A stretch of DNA of 64,000 bases from Bathynomus jamesi (Eukaryota; Arthropoda; Malacostraca; Isopoda; Cirolanidae): assembly GCA_023014485.1 (NCBI GenBank), contig JAJOZX010001000.1, positions 536,501 to 600,500 on the forward strand. Direction: 5' to 3'. This document shows, in pieces, positions 35,530 to 48,298 of the stretch. Every line of letters starts with the position of its first letter. Positions within the stretch are counted from its first letter, which is position 1. The notes beneath the pieces were generated by a model. The model saw nothing but the letters and a program-made list of their open reading frames with translations, was not told the origin of the DNA and did no database searches. The translations under genes were made by a program, and so were the position numbers.

Positions 35530-36429
35530 TGAGGGTTGTCTAGAAAGTTTCCAGAAACTTTTTTTTTTTTTAAACTAACACTTCAAATGAAAAGTCACTT
35601 GAAGGAAGAGAATAACAATAGCTACCTCCTTTATCCTTGAAGTGTTCTCCTTTAGCAGTGATGCAGTTCTGACATCTGGCAGGCAGCAAGTGTATTCCCA
35701 TGTGGTAGAAGTCCATGTTCTGCTGATGAATCTATATTCTAGTGTCATTTTGGAGATGTTCATCTGAGATAAAGTGTAAGGTTCAGGCTGTACAGTAGAT
35801 AGGTGGTAACTGTCCAAGTGCTGGAAACTAGCAAGAAGTAGTTGGGATTGGCAAAACCCATGTGTGTGAGCATTGTTGTGAAGAAGGCAAATGTTCTGGT
35901 TCCTCATTTATGGTTGCTTCTGCTAGATAGCATTTCTTAGTTTCTGTAGTGACTCACATTGTCTGTTGGCATTCACAGGTGCTTGACTCCAGAAAATTCA
36001 ACAAAAAAAAAATGCCTTTGTGGTTCTAAAAGATGATCACAATGATATTTGCTTACACATAGATTTTGCCATATCCCCCCCCCCCCCTTCCTGCCAGCTT
36101 CCACTGGACAGTCGTCACCTTTCTACTGGACAGCCTGGACCTTGCTCCCTCAGACTATCATATCTCTGGCTCCCTGAAAAACACCTCAGAGGAGTGCACT
36201 TTACCTTGGATAAAGATCTCCAAAATGTCACTGGAACATGACTTCATCAGCAGAGCACAGACTTGTACCATGCAGGAATGCACTTGCTGCCCACTGGATG
36301 GCAGAATGTGTCAAAGCCAATGGGGAATACTTTGAGGGGCAAAGGAGGTAGTACTTCCTTCAAGTTATCATTCAAACTGGTAGTTTATTTTTAAAGTAAT
36401 GTTTCTAGAAACTTTCCAGACACCCCTTG
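35530..36429. mobile_element. Mariner-related foldback element
   Basis: Termini GAGGGTTGTCTAGAAAGTTT and the complement of AAGGGGTGTCTGGAAAGTTT have TA nearby. The interior carries two inverted copies of the same coding tail. The minus strand at 35575-35907 reads ICLLHNNAHTHG and ISKMTLEYRFISRTWTSTTW. The plus strand at 36066-36335 reads LLDSLDLAPSDYHI and ISKMSLEHDFISRAQTCTMQ. DLAPSDYHI is the third-Asp motif of DD34D mariners. Neither half has a complete transposase. Confidence 0.7.
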
Positions 36430-37586
36430 TATATTAACAATTAACTAATCATAATACACTACTATTAATGTTCAATGATAAGAGTTAATATGATCTTAAG
36501 GTAAAAGAAGGAATTTTGCACTATTTAAACACTTTTAAGTTGATATTTCAAATAAAATTAGATAATAGTGTGTATAGCTCTCCTTAGGAACATTGAGGGT
36601 GCATAGGGTGGCATTACTTTAAATTCATTAACTGCAAGTAGATGATGTATGAAATGAAGCTCAGAAAAAAATTCAAATGAATGTCTGAAATTGCTCACTG
36701 GTAAATTTGTAATTTGTTCTGTAGTATCACATTAAGTTAGGACAATATTTTCACTTCGGGAACTTTGCCCTTCACTAGTATCAATTCTCTGCCGCTTAAT
36801 CAGCACAAAAAATGAAGTAATCTTCTTCATTAATTCTGAAAAGATGAGAACACTCAAGTTAATAACACAAAAATAATACACCTATATGAACTAAGACTAG
36901 CACAAGAACAATCCACATAACCAACAATATGCCAGTCTGTGTTGACAGCCAGCGGCTATGCCGATAGCTATGCATTCCACCAACACATCACATATAAACT
37001 CACACAAACAACATCACTTTAGCTTTGCTAGACTCAAATACCCTTGTTTATATTAAATTTTTGCTGACTACGCTGCTCTTCTTTTGATGTTCAGCAGCGT
37101 CTTATACAAAATTATATTATTAAAAAAAAAATTAAAACCCTTCAAAAAAATATTTTTTTGCAAAATTTCAGGGAGGGCACGTGCCCCTCTGGCCCCCACC
37201 TGAATACGGGCCTGATTAAGAGTCCTATATTTATATAAGAAGTAGGCTATTAAGTAAATATTACAGTTTACCAGTAATTTATAATTTTTTTCTTTATTCT
37301 TATTCCCCAGTAAGGCTACTGTAGCTGTCTGTTAATAGACTTTGGGTTGAAGGTATGATGATAAAGATATTGGAAATAGACTAAATTGATGAGGTCACAC
37401 CATTTAAATTTATTTTAAAAATTGAGAGATACTGGTACAGACTTCGTTAATTTAATAATAATAATAACTGTCATTGAGAGCTGTATTAAATGTAGTATTA
37501 GTTAACAAAATACTGACACTGACCTATTTTTTTTCTGTATTGTAGGATAAAATTTCATACAGTTGGATGAGTTGTATAGTAATCCA

Positions 37587-37619
<33 letters not shown>

Positions 37620-37984
37620 GGTGTGATTTAATGGCTTTTGAGATAGACTACAGTTATCTATTATTTTTTTTTTGGAGTGAAATTTCGTGTCTAATTTGGA
37701 AGAAAGCAAAGTACAAGAACTTAATTAAGGAGCATTTGAAATAGTTTTCTCATGGAAATTTTGAAATAGAACTAGAATTTAACATTTTGAATCTTAAAAA
37801 GTTTTAAAAGATGCTTCTTGAAGTAGTTTTTTAAGTGTTCAAAGATTTTTAAAAAGTTGGGTTGGTGAACTAACTGTATAGGCTTTTGTGGGGCAGTTTA
37901 ATTTTTAGCAGTCATGACTATTACCCAAAAATTGCTCCAAAGAATCTAGAAGAAATTAAGAAAGAGGAAAATATTAAGTCCACA
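36430..37984. other. No recognised gene; (TATC)n at 37588-37620
   Basis: AT-rich non-coding DNA. At 37150-37210 a GC-rich patch (GGCACGTGCCCCTCTGGCCC) looks like one end of a hAT-type MITE, but no partner end is found. A (TATC)n microsatellite follows. Confidence 0.5.
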
Positions 37985-37992
37985 GTTTATAC

Positions 37993-40900
37993 CAAGGTTT
38001 CGGAGCCGGAGTCGGAGTCGGAGTCGGTGGAGCCAGTGAATTTTGCTTACCTGGAGCCGGAGCCGGAGCCAGAGCCAGAAACCTTGAAAATACGGCTCCA
38101 TGGTCTGGCTCCGGGCGATATATTGCTACCTAAATTGTTATTTGTTAAATATAGGTTTAGTTGCAAATTATAATTCTTGTAATATATTACGAAAAATGGT
38201 ACCATAGGATTCTTGGATTTTATGGAGGTGTGGGAGTTGCAGGAATAATCTGCAAATTTCCATTTTTTAACCATTAAATATTTGGGAAGATTTGTCTTAA
38301 CAACACTTAATTATATAGGTAAAATTTTTTTTATGGTGGTGGAGACCTTAGGTAGGTAGGTACTAACTATTTATCTAAGTAGGTAACTACCTAGATACAT
38401 ACCTAGTAAGGTTGGTCCTTCTGACTTGGATTGAACTATTTTTATTTTTAGGTCAATTATCTTGTATTGCTAAATTTTTTTTTCAGATTCTTTGTAATTT
38501 GTACTTGATTCTTTAATTATAATTATCAGTCTATGGCCCTTCATAATGGATAGAGATTCAATAAAGAAGTCTGATATATTCAAGTATTTTACTGAAAGTT
38601 CAGATAAGAAACACTATGTTTGTATTTGTGAAGTTTCTGATGCTTCGGGAAATATTTCAACGTGTGGAACTAAAATTACCAAGCCTCAAAGCAAAAAGCC
38701 TGATGTCTCCTCAAGAGCATATAATTTGAAAAGACACTTGAGTCGATTACATCCTGAAATATCAAAAATGATGGAAGAAAAGAAGCAAATGCTTGAGCTT
38801 TCAAGACCCAGTACTTCTGCCAGTTCAAAAACTAAAGCAAACCAGCAAAACATTACTAAATTTTTGATGTCTCAAAAAGTCACTATCTCAATGACTACAG
38901 ATAATTTTAAAAATAGCATAATTGAGTTAGTTGTTAAAGATTCTATGCCTCTATCTATGTTTGAAAAGCCAGCTATGCGCAGTCTACTAGAAGAAATGGC
39001 TCAGAAATTCAAGATTAGTTTAGATAAAGACAATATCCGTCATTTAGTGATAGAAAAATCAAAAGAAGAAAAATTTGCTCTCAAAGAGCAATTAAAAGGG
39101 CGCTTCATATATTTAAAAGTTGATGGTTGCACACGAATACGGACACATTATTTTGCCATCAATGTCCGATTTATTGATGATGATAATAAAATCCTCACCC
39201 ACACTATAGCAGTAAAAGATACACATGCTCAGCAAACTAGTGACTACCTGCATGATCTAATTATGAGAACTCTGGAAGAGTACGGCATACCGAAAGAATT
39301 TGTGCTCTGCATTGTCAGTGATAATGCATCAAATATGATTAAAACTGTTGAGAAGTTGAATGATAATCAAGAGGCAACTTCAGAAGATGATATACAAACA
39401 TTTGGTGAACATGATGATGATTCAACAGACACTCAGGAAGTGGCATCTTGTGTAGAAGAAATTGACAGTATTGTATCTGAAATTTCACACTTCTCCAGAA
39501 TCAACCACATGCGTTGTGGTGCACATACCTTGCAACTTGCTATTTGCGATGGATTGAGAGATAAACATGCTACCTCTCTCATAGGTAAGTTGAGACAGGT
39601 TGTAGTAGCAGCAAGAAACCCAAAAGTGGAAGAAATAATTAAAAGATGTGCAGGCAAGGTTGCTATTTTAGATCAACCTACTCGATGGGGCAGCACTTAT
39701 TTAATGATAGAGCGCTTATTAGAATTAAAACCTGTACTCTTGGACATGGCAAATTCAAATGTGAATCTTTCAGAAATAATGTGGGAACAAGCAAGAAGAT
39801 TGGAAAGAGTACTGTACCAGCCATATATAGTAACAAAAAAAATTCAAAGTGAAGATTTGACTCCCGGTCAATTTTTGAAAGAGTGGAAATCTTTGATGTA
39901 TTTTCTTTCCAAGATAGAAGGCACCATAGCTGATGACATTAAAAGTTCCATGGAAAGGAGAGAAAATATTTTACTTGATAATGAAGTATTGCTTGCTGCT
40001 GTTTATATAGATCCTAGATATAGATGCTTATTAACATCTGAACAGGTAGTTAAAGCCAAGGATGCCCTATGCAATATAGCAATCAGAATGAAAAGTAACC
40101 TAGACCTTTCAAATAAAGTCTCTATTAAGAGAGGAATGTGGAACTGAGATTATTGCATCATCATCAAATTCATCATCTCCTTCCACCACTTCTGATGTCA
40201 GCGAGTTTGATTTTGAAAAAATTATTGATATTCAACATGGTAAGAAATCAAAACGTCCTCGTTTAGAAAGTGAACTAATACCACCTCTCAGTCCAATGTG
40301 TACCCTCAAATTGCAAGTTGAGGAATCTTTTCCTGAGATTGAAAAATTTGACCGTTCGTCAAAACTGTCTTTTGAACAATTAATAGAAAGGTATCCTAAA
40401 GTTATAAGAGATGTTGCAAATCTTCTAGTAGCTATGCCTTCAACACAAGTCAGTGTTGAATGGCTATTTTCAGCACTGAAAATTTTAAAATCTGATTTAA
40501 GGGCACGTATGAAAGAAGATATTGTTGAGGCTATGTTATTTTTAAGAACAAATGTTTATAAGTAAACTTAGATAAATAATTTTAATTCATAATTTTTTTT
40601 ATGGAAACAGATTTACAAGGAGAATATCTTGATTTTATGTTTAAAAATTAGTTTCTTACCTTAGCTACATTAGTAAAAATTTCTGCAAAAGTTATTATTT
40701 TGCTTTCATTTTTTAATACAAGGAGTATTATGATTTATGATACTGTAAATGTATCATTGAATTTGCAAACTTTTTAATTTTTTAATATGTAGTTTGAACT
40801 TTAAAGATAAAGTCTGATTTAAGGTTACACTTAAAAAAAATATAATTGAGGCCATCTTGTTTTAAAAAAAAAAATTATAAATAAACTTAGTAATTTTCAT

Positions 40901-41708
40901 TTTCAATTATTTTAAGGAAACAGATTTACAAGAAGAATATCTTGATTTTATGTTTAAAATTAGTTTGATTATACCTTAGCTAGAATAAAAAAAAATTTGC
41001 ATTAGTTTTCATTTGTTAATCCAAGGAGTAGTATTGATTTTATAAGCGTAGGGTAAATGATTTTGTAAATTTTCTTTTATAATATGTATTAGTAGTTTGA
41101 ACTTTTAGTTGAATTGCTTTTGTTAATTAAATTACAAAACTTTTTGACTAAAAGAAAATCTCTTTTTAAGTAAATAATATAACCTATTAAAAATTTAAAA
41201 ACTGAATTTTTTGAAATATTCAGCTCTTTTTCAAGCCAAGTTGGCTTTCATGAAGCTTTCAAGTTTCAACACTTAAAAAAAGATGCATATATTATCTCAG
41301 AAAGTTTGATTGTTACTATTTTCCATACGAGAATTCTTAAGTTTGAACTTTGAACTAATTAGGAGGCAAGTTTCTCTAATTTATATAAGCTACCATTGTT
41401 AATAAATATTTAATATCATTTAGTTTTTATCATTTTCCTTTAGTTATTTAAATAACTTCATTCTATCATTATATTTGCCTAATTTAAAATCATAAGAAAT
41501 TTAAATTTTGAGTATTAAAGTGATTTAATAATAAAATATTTTTGTGCAATATTTTAAATTGGACAATTAGTTATATAAATCTAGATATTTATTTTATAAT
41601 TAACAGAATTTACTATAAAAGAGCCGGAGCCGGAGCCAGACTGTAAAACATTTCTGCTCCGGAGCCGGAGTCGGAGCCAGAAGTTTTTTTACCGGCTCCG
41701 AAACCCTG
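37993..41708 (+). mobile_element. hAT transposon, almost intact
   Basis: A perfect 8-bp duplication GTTTATAC flanks it (37985-37992 and 41709-41716). Termini are CAAGGTTTCGGAGCCGGAG and the complement of CAGGGTTTCGGAGCCGG. Both subterminal zones are arrays of GGAGCC/GGAGTC hexamers (38000-38110 and 41620-41700). Between them lies one transposase gene with a single frame break. About 1.1 kb of AT-rich sequence follows the gene and holds a partial tandem repeat (about 40575-40700 and 40880-41000, sharing GGAAACAGATTTACAAG). Confidence 0.96.
38546..40565 (+). pseudogene. hAT transposase with one frameshift
   Basis: Residues 1-75 are a BED-type zinc finger (KHYVCICEVSDASGN...CGTKIT...RHLSRLHPE). 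Next come an acidic/Ser-rich linker, the RNase H-like domain with KVDGCTRIRTHYFAINV and IVSDNASNMIKTVEKL (second Asp region), and RCGAHTLQLAICDGL. Then LDQPTRWGSTYLMIERLLEL, with the family Trp. Near 40131 the frame slips by one base; the other frame runs through a Ser-rich stretch into RYPKVIRDVANLLVAMPSTQ and SVEWLFSALKILKSDLRARM, the C-terminal dimerisation region with the catalytic Glu. With that slip the chain is about 670 residues, normal for hAT. A sequencing error cannot be excluded. Confidence 0.93.
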
Positions 41709-41938
41709 GTTTATACGGTAGCCAAAGAGCTGTTTGGAGAGTCAAGGTGGCTATAGGGGCCCCCTATTACTTACTGTAAGATGCTAACAAAAATACTTTA
41801 TTTGAAAAGTGAAAAACATCTTAGGACCAAATCTCATTTTACTCAAATTTAGGCAGACTAGTTGTCATAGAAATTAGATGCATCATTTATATGTTAAACT
41901 AAAATTATTGTATCTGATAGGGCCTATTTTCTTTCAAG

Positions 41939-42058
41939 ATGTTCAAGAAGCAGTCTCAGCTGAGACCAACCAACCTGAATGCCTTAACCCAGCACGCATT
42001 GGCTTCATTGGTTCTGGAAATATGGCTCAAGCTTTAATTAGTGGTTTCATATCAAATG
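41939..42058 (+). CDS. Candidate exon of a pyrroline-5-carboxylate reductase-like host gene
   Basis: A 120-nt block lies between TTTTCTTTCAAG (acceptor, AG at 41937-41938) and AATG|GTAAGT (donor at 42059). It encodes VQEAVSAETNQPECLNPARI then GFIGSGNMAQALISGFISNG. GxGxxA at the start of a Rossmann beta strand, with GxMAxAL, fits the NAD(P)H-binding N-terminus of P5C reductase (last step of proline synthesis) or a related oxidoreductase. Phase at the donor is 1. The next exon is not seen: the intron downstream is occupied by a mariner-type element and by element B. This is the best host-gene signal in the window. Confidence 0.6.
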
Positions 42059-42266
42059 GTAAGTTAGAAGATGGAAGATACAATACTGAAATAAGTAGGC
42101 CAGGGATTAGGCACTGTAGATGTAGAATTGTTTCTCATGTGACAGTCTTGTAGATAAATAATTCACTGTTGATTAGAATTATTTTAAACCTAAGGTATGC
42201 TATAATGCAAGTTTCTTTAACTGATTTAGTAAAATCCTCTATTTTTCTTTTTCTGAATTCATTGTA

Positions 42267-43043
42267 CAGGGTGTCCCATAAGTCCGGCATCATAGGAGAA
42301 ATTCATATTTTTCTATTTCTACAAACCATAATTCATATTTTTCTTATGCGCGGGATGCCAATTTCCCGTCCACCATTCTGTTCAGTGAAGAGCTGTTTTT
42401 TATGGAAATGGTGAGGTAAATCGATAGAACACCCGCTACTGGTCTCAAAACAACCCTCACTGGTATACCTCTTCAAAGGAATAAGGTGCATCTCGGGTGA
42501 TGGTATGGTGTGGCATTTGTAAGGATCGCATCATAGGCCCCCCTCTTTTTCGATGAACATGTCACTGGAGGCACCTACCTATGTATGCTCAAGGAAGAAG
42601 CATTTCCCAGTGTCTTGAATGAAGAAGGAAATTTCCCAACATGGTTCCAGCAAGAAGGCATTCCTGCACATTACAGCACCCAAGTAAGGGAATACCTGTA
42701 CCAACAACTCCCTGGTCATTGGATAGGATGTTGAGGGCCTGTGGAATAGCCAGCTAGAAGCCCGGATCTCACGGCACTAGATTTTTATCTCTGGGGCCAC
42801 TTGAAAGCGCTGGTATACGCAGAGAAAATTAGGAGTGTTGAACATTTGTGGCAGCGCATTATTGGGGCATGTAACACCATTACTCCTGACATCATTCACA
42901 GTGTGCTTGCTGACTGGGTATCACATCTGAATTTGTGTATTGAAAATAATGGTGGACATATTGAGCATGTTCTATAAATAAAAGCTTTTGTTTTGCCTTT
43001 TTTAATTATTTTTCCTATGATGCTGGACTTATGGGACACCCTG
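42267..43043 (+). mobile_element. DD41D mariner-type remnant, N-terminal half deleted
   Basis: TIRs CAGGGTGTCCCATAAGTCCG and the complement of CAGGGTGTCCCATAAGTCCA are followed by GCATCATAGGA; TA lies outside both ends. The plus strand encodes only the catalytic part in broken frames: APLFFDEHVTGGTYL, WFQQEGIPAHYSTQVREYLY (second Asp changed to Glu), and ARSPDLTALDFYLWGHLKAL, ending NNGGHIEHVL. Counting through the two in-frame stops, 41 residues separate QQE and the third Asp. It probably lies in an intron of the gene with the exon at 41939. Confidence 0.88.
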
Positions 43044-43749
43044 TATATAATATAGCCTGGGGGGGGGGGGGGTCATCCAGGACAAATCATGAAAAAAAAA
43101 GAAATTTGTAACCACTCCGACTTGGATTTTTCTCAAATTTGGTATGTAAGGTCATTTTTGTGCAAAAACATTAAATCTCAAGTTTTAGTGCAATCAGAGT
43201 AATGGTTCAAAAGCTATGGGCCCCCCAACTTTGGGGCTGGGGGCTGGCCCCTTAATGTTTAAAAGTCCATAACTCAGTCCTGAATTGAGCTACAAAAAAA
43301 TTAAAAAACCATTTGAAAGCTCTCCTAAAGAATAATTGACTCTAAGTAATAAAATGCATTTAATCAAATAGTTAAAAAGTTATATCAGTTTGAATATTTT
43401 TTGGGGGGGCCTCACCCCCTATAATACAGATAGTCAAGATTTTTTTTTTTCATCATTTTGTACCTCAATTACTCTTCTATATGACTTAGTCAATGACATT
43501 GTGTATTTTTACCTTTAAGTGGTGTATTTTTTTGCACTTTATTATAAGGTACTTGCTAGCAAAAAGATGACAAATTAGCCCAAGTTCAGGAATTGGGCTA
43601 TACTAACATACTAACTATATAACACACACACACACACACACTATTAAAATAAAAGAGAGAATTTGGATTGCCTGTTTGTAACATCAAGTGGTATCATGCT
43701 TGTGTAGTCATGCTACAACTTGTCACAGCAAAATGAGATTACCATATTA

Positions 43750-45039
43750 TCAGGTCATCCCATAAGTAATGTCGTTTTTTACGATAGATTAAGTTTAAAC
43801 TAGTCCTACTCAGTTTAAGCATAAATTTTCTGAAGGTTATATCTAAGAGGAGATCTATCGTGTTTCACTACATACTTTACAGACCTTGACCAGTGAAGAC
43901 ATGTGTTTTGCATTATGTGAACCCCTCATAAACATGGTGGTATCAGAAGAGTATATCAGGCATATAATGCTTTACGAGTTCAAAAAAGGGAATAGTGCTA
44001 CTGAAACAACGCGAAACATTCAGGATGTTTATGGCAATGATATTCTGCATGTGAGGAAATGTCAAAGATAGTTTCAAAAGTTTAGGAATGGTGACTGCTG
44101 TTTGACAGATGCAGCACGCTCTGAACACCCTGCTGAATTTGATGATGACCTGCTGTTAGCTGCACTTGGAGAAGACTGTTCAACAACTGTCGAAGAATTG
44201 ACCCAGAAACTCAATTCATCCCCGTCCACCATCCATCAACATTTGCAACAATTCGGGGAAAGTGCCTAAGTTAGGAAAATGGGTGCCACATGAATTGTCG
44301 GTCGGTCAACAATCTGAGGGTGCGGGTAAACATTAGCACAGCTCTTCATTCCTGTGAACTCCAAGATCTGTTTTTGCACCATTTAGTGACTAGTGATGAA
44401 AAGTGGATACTGTACCAGAATGTTAAGTGCCATCGACAGTGGGTTTGTGCTGGCGAACCAGCGACACCACAGCCAAAACCAAATCTTCACCCTTGGAAGG
44501 TGTTGCTTAGTGTTTGGTGGGATAAAAGTGGTGTAATACACTTTGAAACCTTACCACACAACCAAACAATCACCACTCAAGTCTACTGTCAACAATTGGA
44601 TCGATTGAACACTGCACTAAAAGAAAAGAGACCTTCTTTGGTTAATTGGAAAGGAATCATGTTCCATCACGACAACGCAGGTCCTCATACCGCTCTGATC
44701 ACTTCTGCAAAAATTGAGGAGCTTGGGTGGGAAAAACTTCCACATCCTCCATATTCTCCAGACCTTGCGCCTTCAGATTATCATCTCTTCAGGAGTCTGC
44801 AGAACTATCTTGATGAAAAACAGTATACTTCTTTAGATGACCTGCACACCAGTCTTTGTACGTTTTTTGCCTCAAAACTGCCTGAATTTTATAAACATGG
44901 CATTGAAAAGCTTGTAGGACATTGGCAGAGTGTCATTGAGTCCGATGGAAAATATATACTAGATTAAAAAGTTTGTTGAGTTTTTTTTGTCCTTCAAATT
45001 CCGATAAAAAAAAATGACATTACTTATGGGATGACTTGA
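43750..45039 (+). mobile_element. Mariner (DD34D) nested in element B
   Basis: TIRs TCAGGTCATCCCATAAGTAA and the complement of TCAAGTCATCCCATAAGTAA, then TGTC. TA lies outside both ends (43748-43749, 45040-45041). Full length of about 1.29 kb. The insertion sits between the left TIR of element B and the first coding exon of B. Confidence 0.93.
43886..44967 (+). pseudogene. Mariner transposase, DD34D, with stops and frameshift
   Basis: The N-terminal half at 43930-44270 reads SEEYIRHIMLYEFKKGNSAT and, after a stop where relatives have Trp, FQKFRNGDCCLTDAARSEHP. The second HTH (STTVEELTQKLNSSPSTIHQ) ends in a stop. The C-terminal half is open at 44290-44967: TSDEKWILYQNVKCHRQW (D1), FHHDNAGPHTALITSAKIEE (D2), and PPYSPDLAPSDYHLFRSLQN (D3), 34 residues after D2. 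SVWWDKSGVIHFETL is typical of true mariners. At least three lesions make it inactive. Confidence 0.92.
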
Positions 45040-45139
45040 TATTTTAGTGCCTTGCCTATATTGGCTGTGCTTGTGTTTGCCTGTTATCATTAAAAATCCT
45101 TAACATTTAATATTCTTTCTACTTATTACAGGAACTGAA

Positions 45140-47880
45140 GCTAATGTATAAATTTTAAACATGTCTTACCATTTAAATTATCATAAACACAGTGTTGTGA
45201 CCCCTTTAAGAGACACAAGAAAAGAATCTTAAAGGGTTTAAGAAATTTACCATTAAATGTAACAGAAAAAAATCCTGCACTCCTTAATTGGAAAGTTTGT
45301 ACAAACTGTTCTGTAAGATTAAATGAACTTGAAGAACCTGATAAATTATTTAATGATGTTTTTGAAACTGAGCCATCTACAAGTACCTCTTCATTTCAAA
45401 GCAGTCCAGAAGTACACATTTGCAAACTGACAAACCTGGTGAGATCAGTGATATTGAAATCTGTAGAGAACAAACCAAGAACATTCTTGAAGAAATGGAG
45501 ATTTCACCAATAAAATTCCGTAAGTAGTGTATGAATTATAATTTGGGGACTTATTTTTAAAAAGTATAGTTATCAGAAAATGCATTATATGATTTTTAAA
45601 AATCATCTAAACACACTATCTTTGTGTATACATTGTTTCATAGGTTATCAAAATAATGCAGTTTTATCAAATTTGTAAACATAACATTCTTTAACAATTT
45701 AAGGAATTGCAAAAAAATAGTTGTGTACAATAAATGAATTCTGATTAGTTATTAAATTATGAAAATTTGTTGCTGTAACTTACAGTAATTCTAAATTTTG
45801 GATGATGCCTAATTTCAGATGGTATGAACACTGACAGGATATCTAAAAAAGCATCAGACAAATACGACAAGTGTGTATCTACTTTGAAAAAGAATTCTGA
45901 ACAGTCTTTCTCAGCATCTCTGGATGAGGGAGCATCTACATCCAAGAGATTATGCATGGAAAAAGAATTGGAAAGGTAAGGATTGCTCAAATTCAACTAA
46001 ATTAGCAACTCATGGTCACAATTAAAGACTCTTGACTTATATAATTTTAGATGTTTTAAATTTCAATAGCCTAACTTTTTTTCAATATCATTCTTACATA
46101 CAGAACACAATCACACCATTTTAACAATGTCTAAAAAATATCCATGGAAGGTAGATATTCTTATATTTTTTCTGTTTAGGTCCTGATCTTAGAGTACATT
46201 AAATTAATAATTTCAATTTAAGAAAATTCTGATATCCCCTACCTTTTATTTATCTAATAGGTACAAAACTATGATGAGGGAGCTCGCTGAAGCATTCAAC
46301 TCTACAGCTTCCTACTAAAGAAGGTTGCATATTCTTACTCTATCCCCATACACAATCTCAAAAACTCAAGAGTTCTTTGGGGCTAGTAGATATCTTGTTG
46401 ATAAAGCCAGGAGCATGAAGCAACAGTGGAATATTGCCAAATGTTCCTAAATACAGTAAAGGGAAAAAGATAAATGATGAAACTATTTCTAATGTGACAG
46501 CTTTTTATGAGGACCAAGAATTTAGTTGGGTGTATCCAGGAAAAAAGGACTGTGTTAGTGTCAAAGACAAAGATGGAAACAAAATTTACAAACAAAAGCA
46601 TCTCTTACTCAGTAATTTGAAAGAACTGTATCTTAGGTATAAAGAAACTGACTCAAGTATAAGTTTTTCAACATTTGCAGCTCTTAGACCCAAATGGTGC
46701 GTTATTGCTGGAGGTACAGGTACACACACAGTTTGTATTTGTACCTATCACCAGAACCTTAAATTAATGGTTTCAGCAATTGGTGACAAGGACTTGACTT
46801 ATCATTCATTGATTCAAAAAAAGTGTGTGCGATGTGGACAACATTAAATGTATGTTACATCAGTGTAGAGAATGTCCTGGTGTTGCTGGTGTAGATAACT
46901 AACTATTTGAATACATTAAATGTACTGACTTCCAGGGATTCAATTGAATATGACCAGTGGACCAGCACTGACAGGGCAACTTTGTCAAAAGTAACTGTTA
47001 CAGTGGAGGAATTCATTGAAAAACTTTCAGAATCAATTTATTCTCTTACTCATCATCATTATATAGCCAAGAGTCAAAGCCTCTACATGAAGGCCCTAAA
47101 GCAAAATCTCACTGTAGATGAAGTTTTAGTACTAGGAGACTTTTCTGAGAACTATTCTTTCATCACTCAAGATGCACCACAGAGCTTCCATTGGACAAAC
47201 GAACAAGTTACATTACACCCAATGGTTGTATATGAAATGAAAGATGGTAAATTGAACTACACTAGCTATTATATCATTAGTGTTAGTTTAGATCATAACA
47301 CCATAGCAGTGTATACATTTCAACAATTTTTAGTTCGAGAGATTAAAGTGAGATTCCCTAATGTGAAAACAATGAAGTATTTTTCCAATGGTTGTGCTGG
47401 ACAATACAAAAACCATTTTAATTTTAACAATTTACGCAGAGTGGAACTTTTTTGCCACTAGTCATGGCAAAAATGCCTGTGATGGCATTGGAGGAAGTGT
47501 GAAGAGAGCAGCAGCTGAAGCTAGTTTGCAAAGAACAACAACAGGACACATCTTGTCTCCACAGAGTTTCTATGACTTTTGTACACAAAATTTTGAGTCC
47601 ATCAAGTTCAAATTCATTACAAAAGAACAAATAAGTCATAATAAAACAGAACTCAGTAGTAGGTTTGAAAAAGCAGTGACAGTGAAGGGCACACAAGGTT
47701 TTCACAGAATTGTGCCAATGTCTCAGAGTCACATTAAAGCTTATTTAGTTTCAGACTCCAATGACTACAATGTTGTTAGGGTTATGACTTCTGAACAAGG
47801 TGACTCAGACACGAGTCCAGATTTATCAAATGAGCAAAAATTTCCTGTGGAGAAAGTATGTTGTAGGTATGTATTTATGA
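45140..47880 (+). pseudogene. FAENY-type candidate transposase of element B, multi-exon, broken
   Basis: Exon 1, about 45180-45521: RILKGLRNLPLN, WKVCTNCSVRLNELEEPDKL, EMEISPIKF, donor GTAAGT. Exon 2, 45820-45975: NTDRISKKASDKYDKCVSTL, donor GTAAGG. Exon 3 from 46262 (acceptor TCTAATAG): YKTMMRELAEAFNSTASY, stop, then SPYTISKTQEFFGASRYLVD, PGKKDCVSVKDKDGNKIYKQ, AALRPKWCVIAGGTGTHTVC, a frame slip near 46815, VLGDFSENYSFITQDAPQSF, KTMKYFSNGCAGQYKN, another slip, and WNFFATSHGKNACDGIGGSV, to a donor-like TGTAG|GTATGT near 47865. The putative catalytic Asp in SDGCAGQYKN is Asn here. Domain order equals A1, with two introns that A1 lacks. Confidence 0.78.
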
Positions 47881-48257
47881 TGGTAGAAAATATCTAGGAA
47901 TCATTTTAGATTATTGAGAAGAATTCCAAGATTATAAAATCAAGTTTCTAACTACTACTATTTCCAACAAAAATAATAGATACTATTTCCCAACTAATAA
48001 AGATGATGTTTGTTGAGTAGAAGCCAAAAAACATCCTTCATGAAATGTCAACTCCTAATATTCAATCTGGCACCAGAGTTGTATATATCTTTGAAATACA
48101 TGATACTGAGAATTAGGCTAGGTACCAAAAATGTTTCAAGATTTAATGTATTGTATAGCAATTATTTTTATTCAAGTAATGTCTTAATTTGTTCAATAAA
48201 ACACAACTATACTAGCAGTTTTTTTTTGCCTTTGAAGATCAACAAAGTTGAGAGACA

Positions 48258-48260
<3 letters not shown>

Positions 48261-48296
<36 letters not shown>
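48261..48296. repeat. (TTA)n microsatellite
   Basis: Twelve TTA units inside element B, between the gene remnant and the right TIR. Confidence 0.97.

Positions 48297-48298
<2 letters not shown>

Noticed and set aside
37150..37216. GC-rich patch resembling one end of a hAT MITE
   Set aside because: No complementary end and no duplicated flank were found.
37886..38173. 95-residue frame with Glu/Pro/Ser repeats
   Set aside because: It spans the hAT left border and is a translation of the GGAGCC/GGAGTC array.
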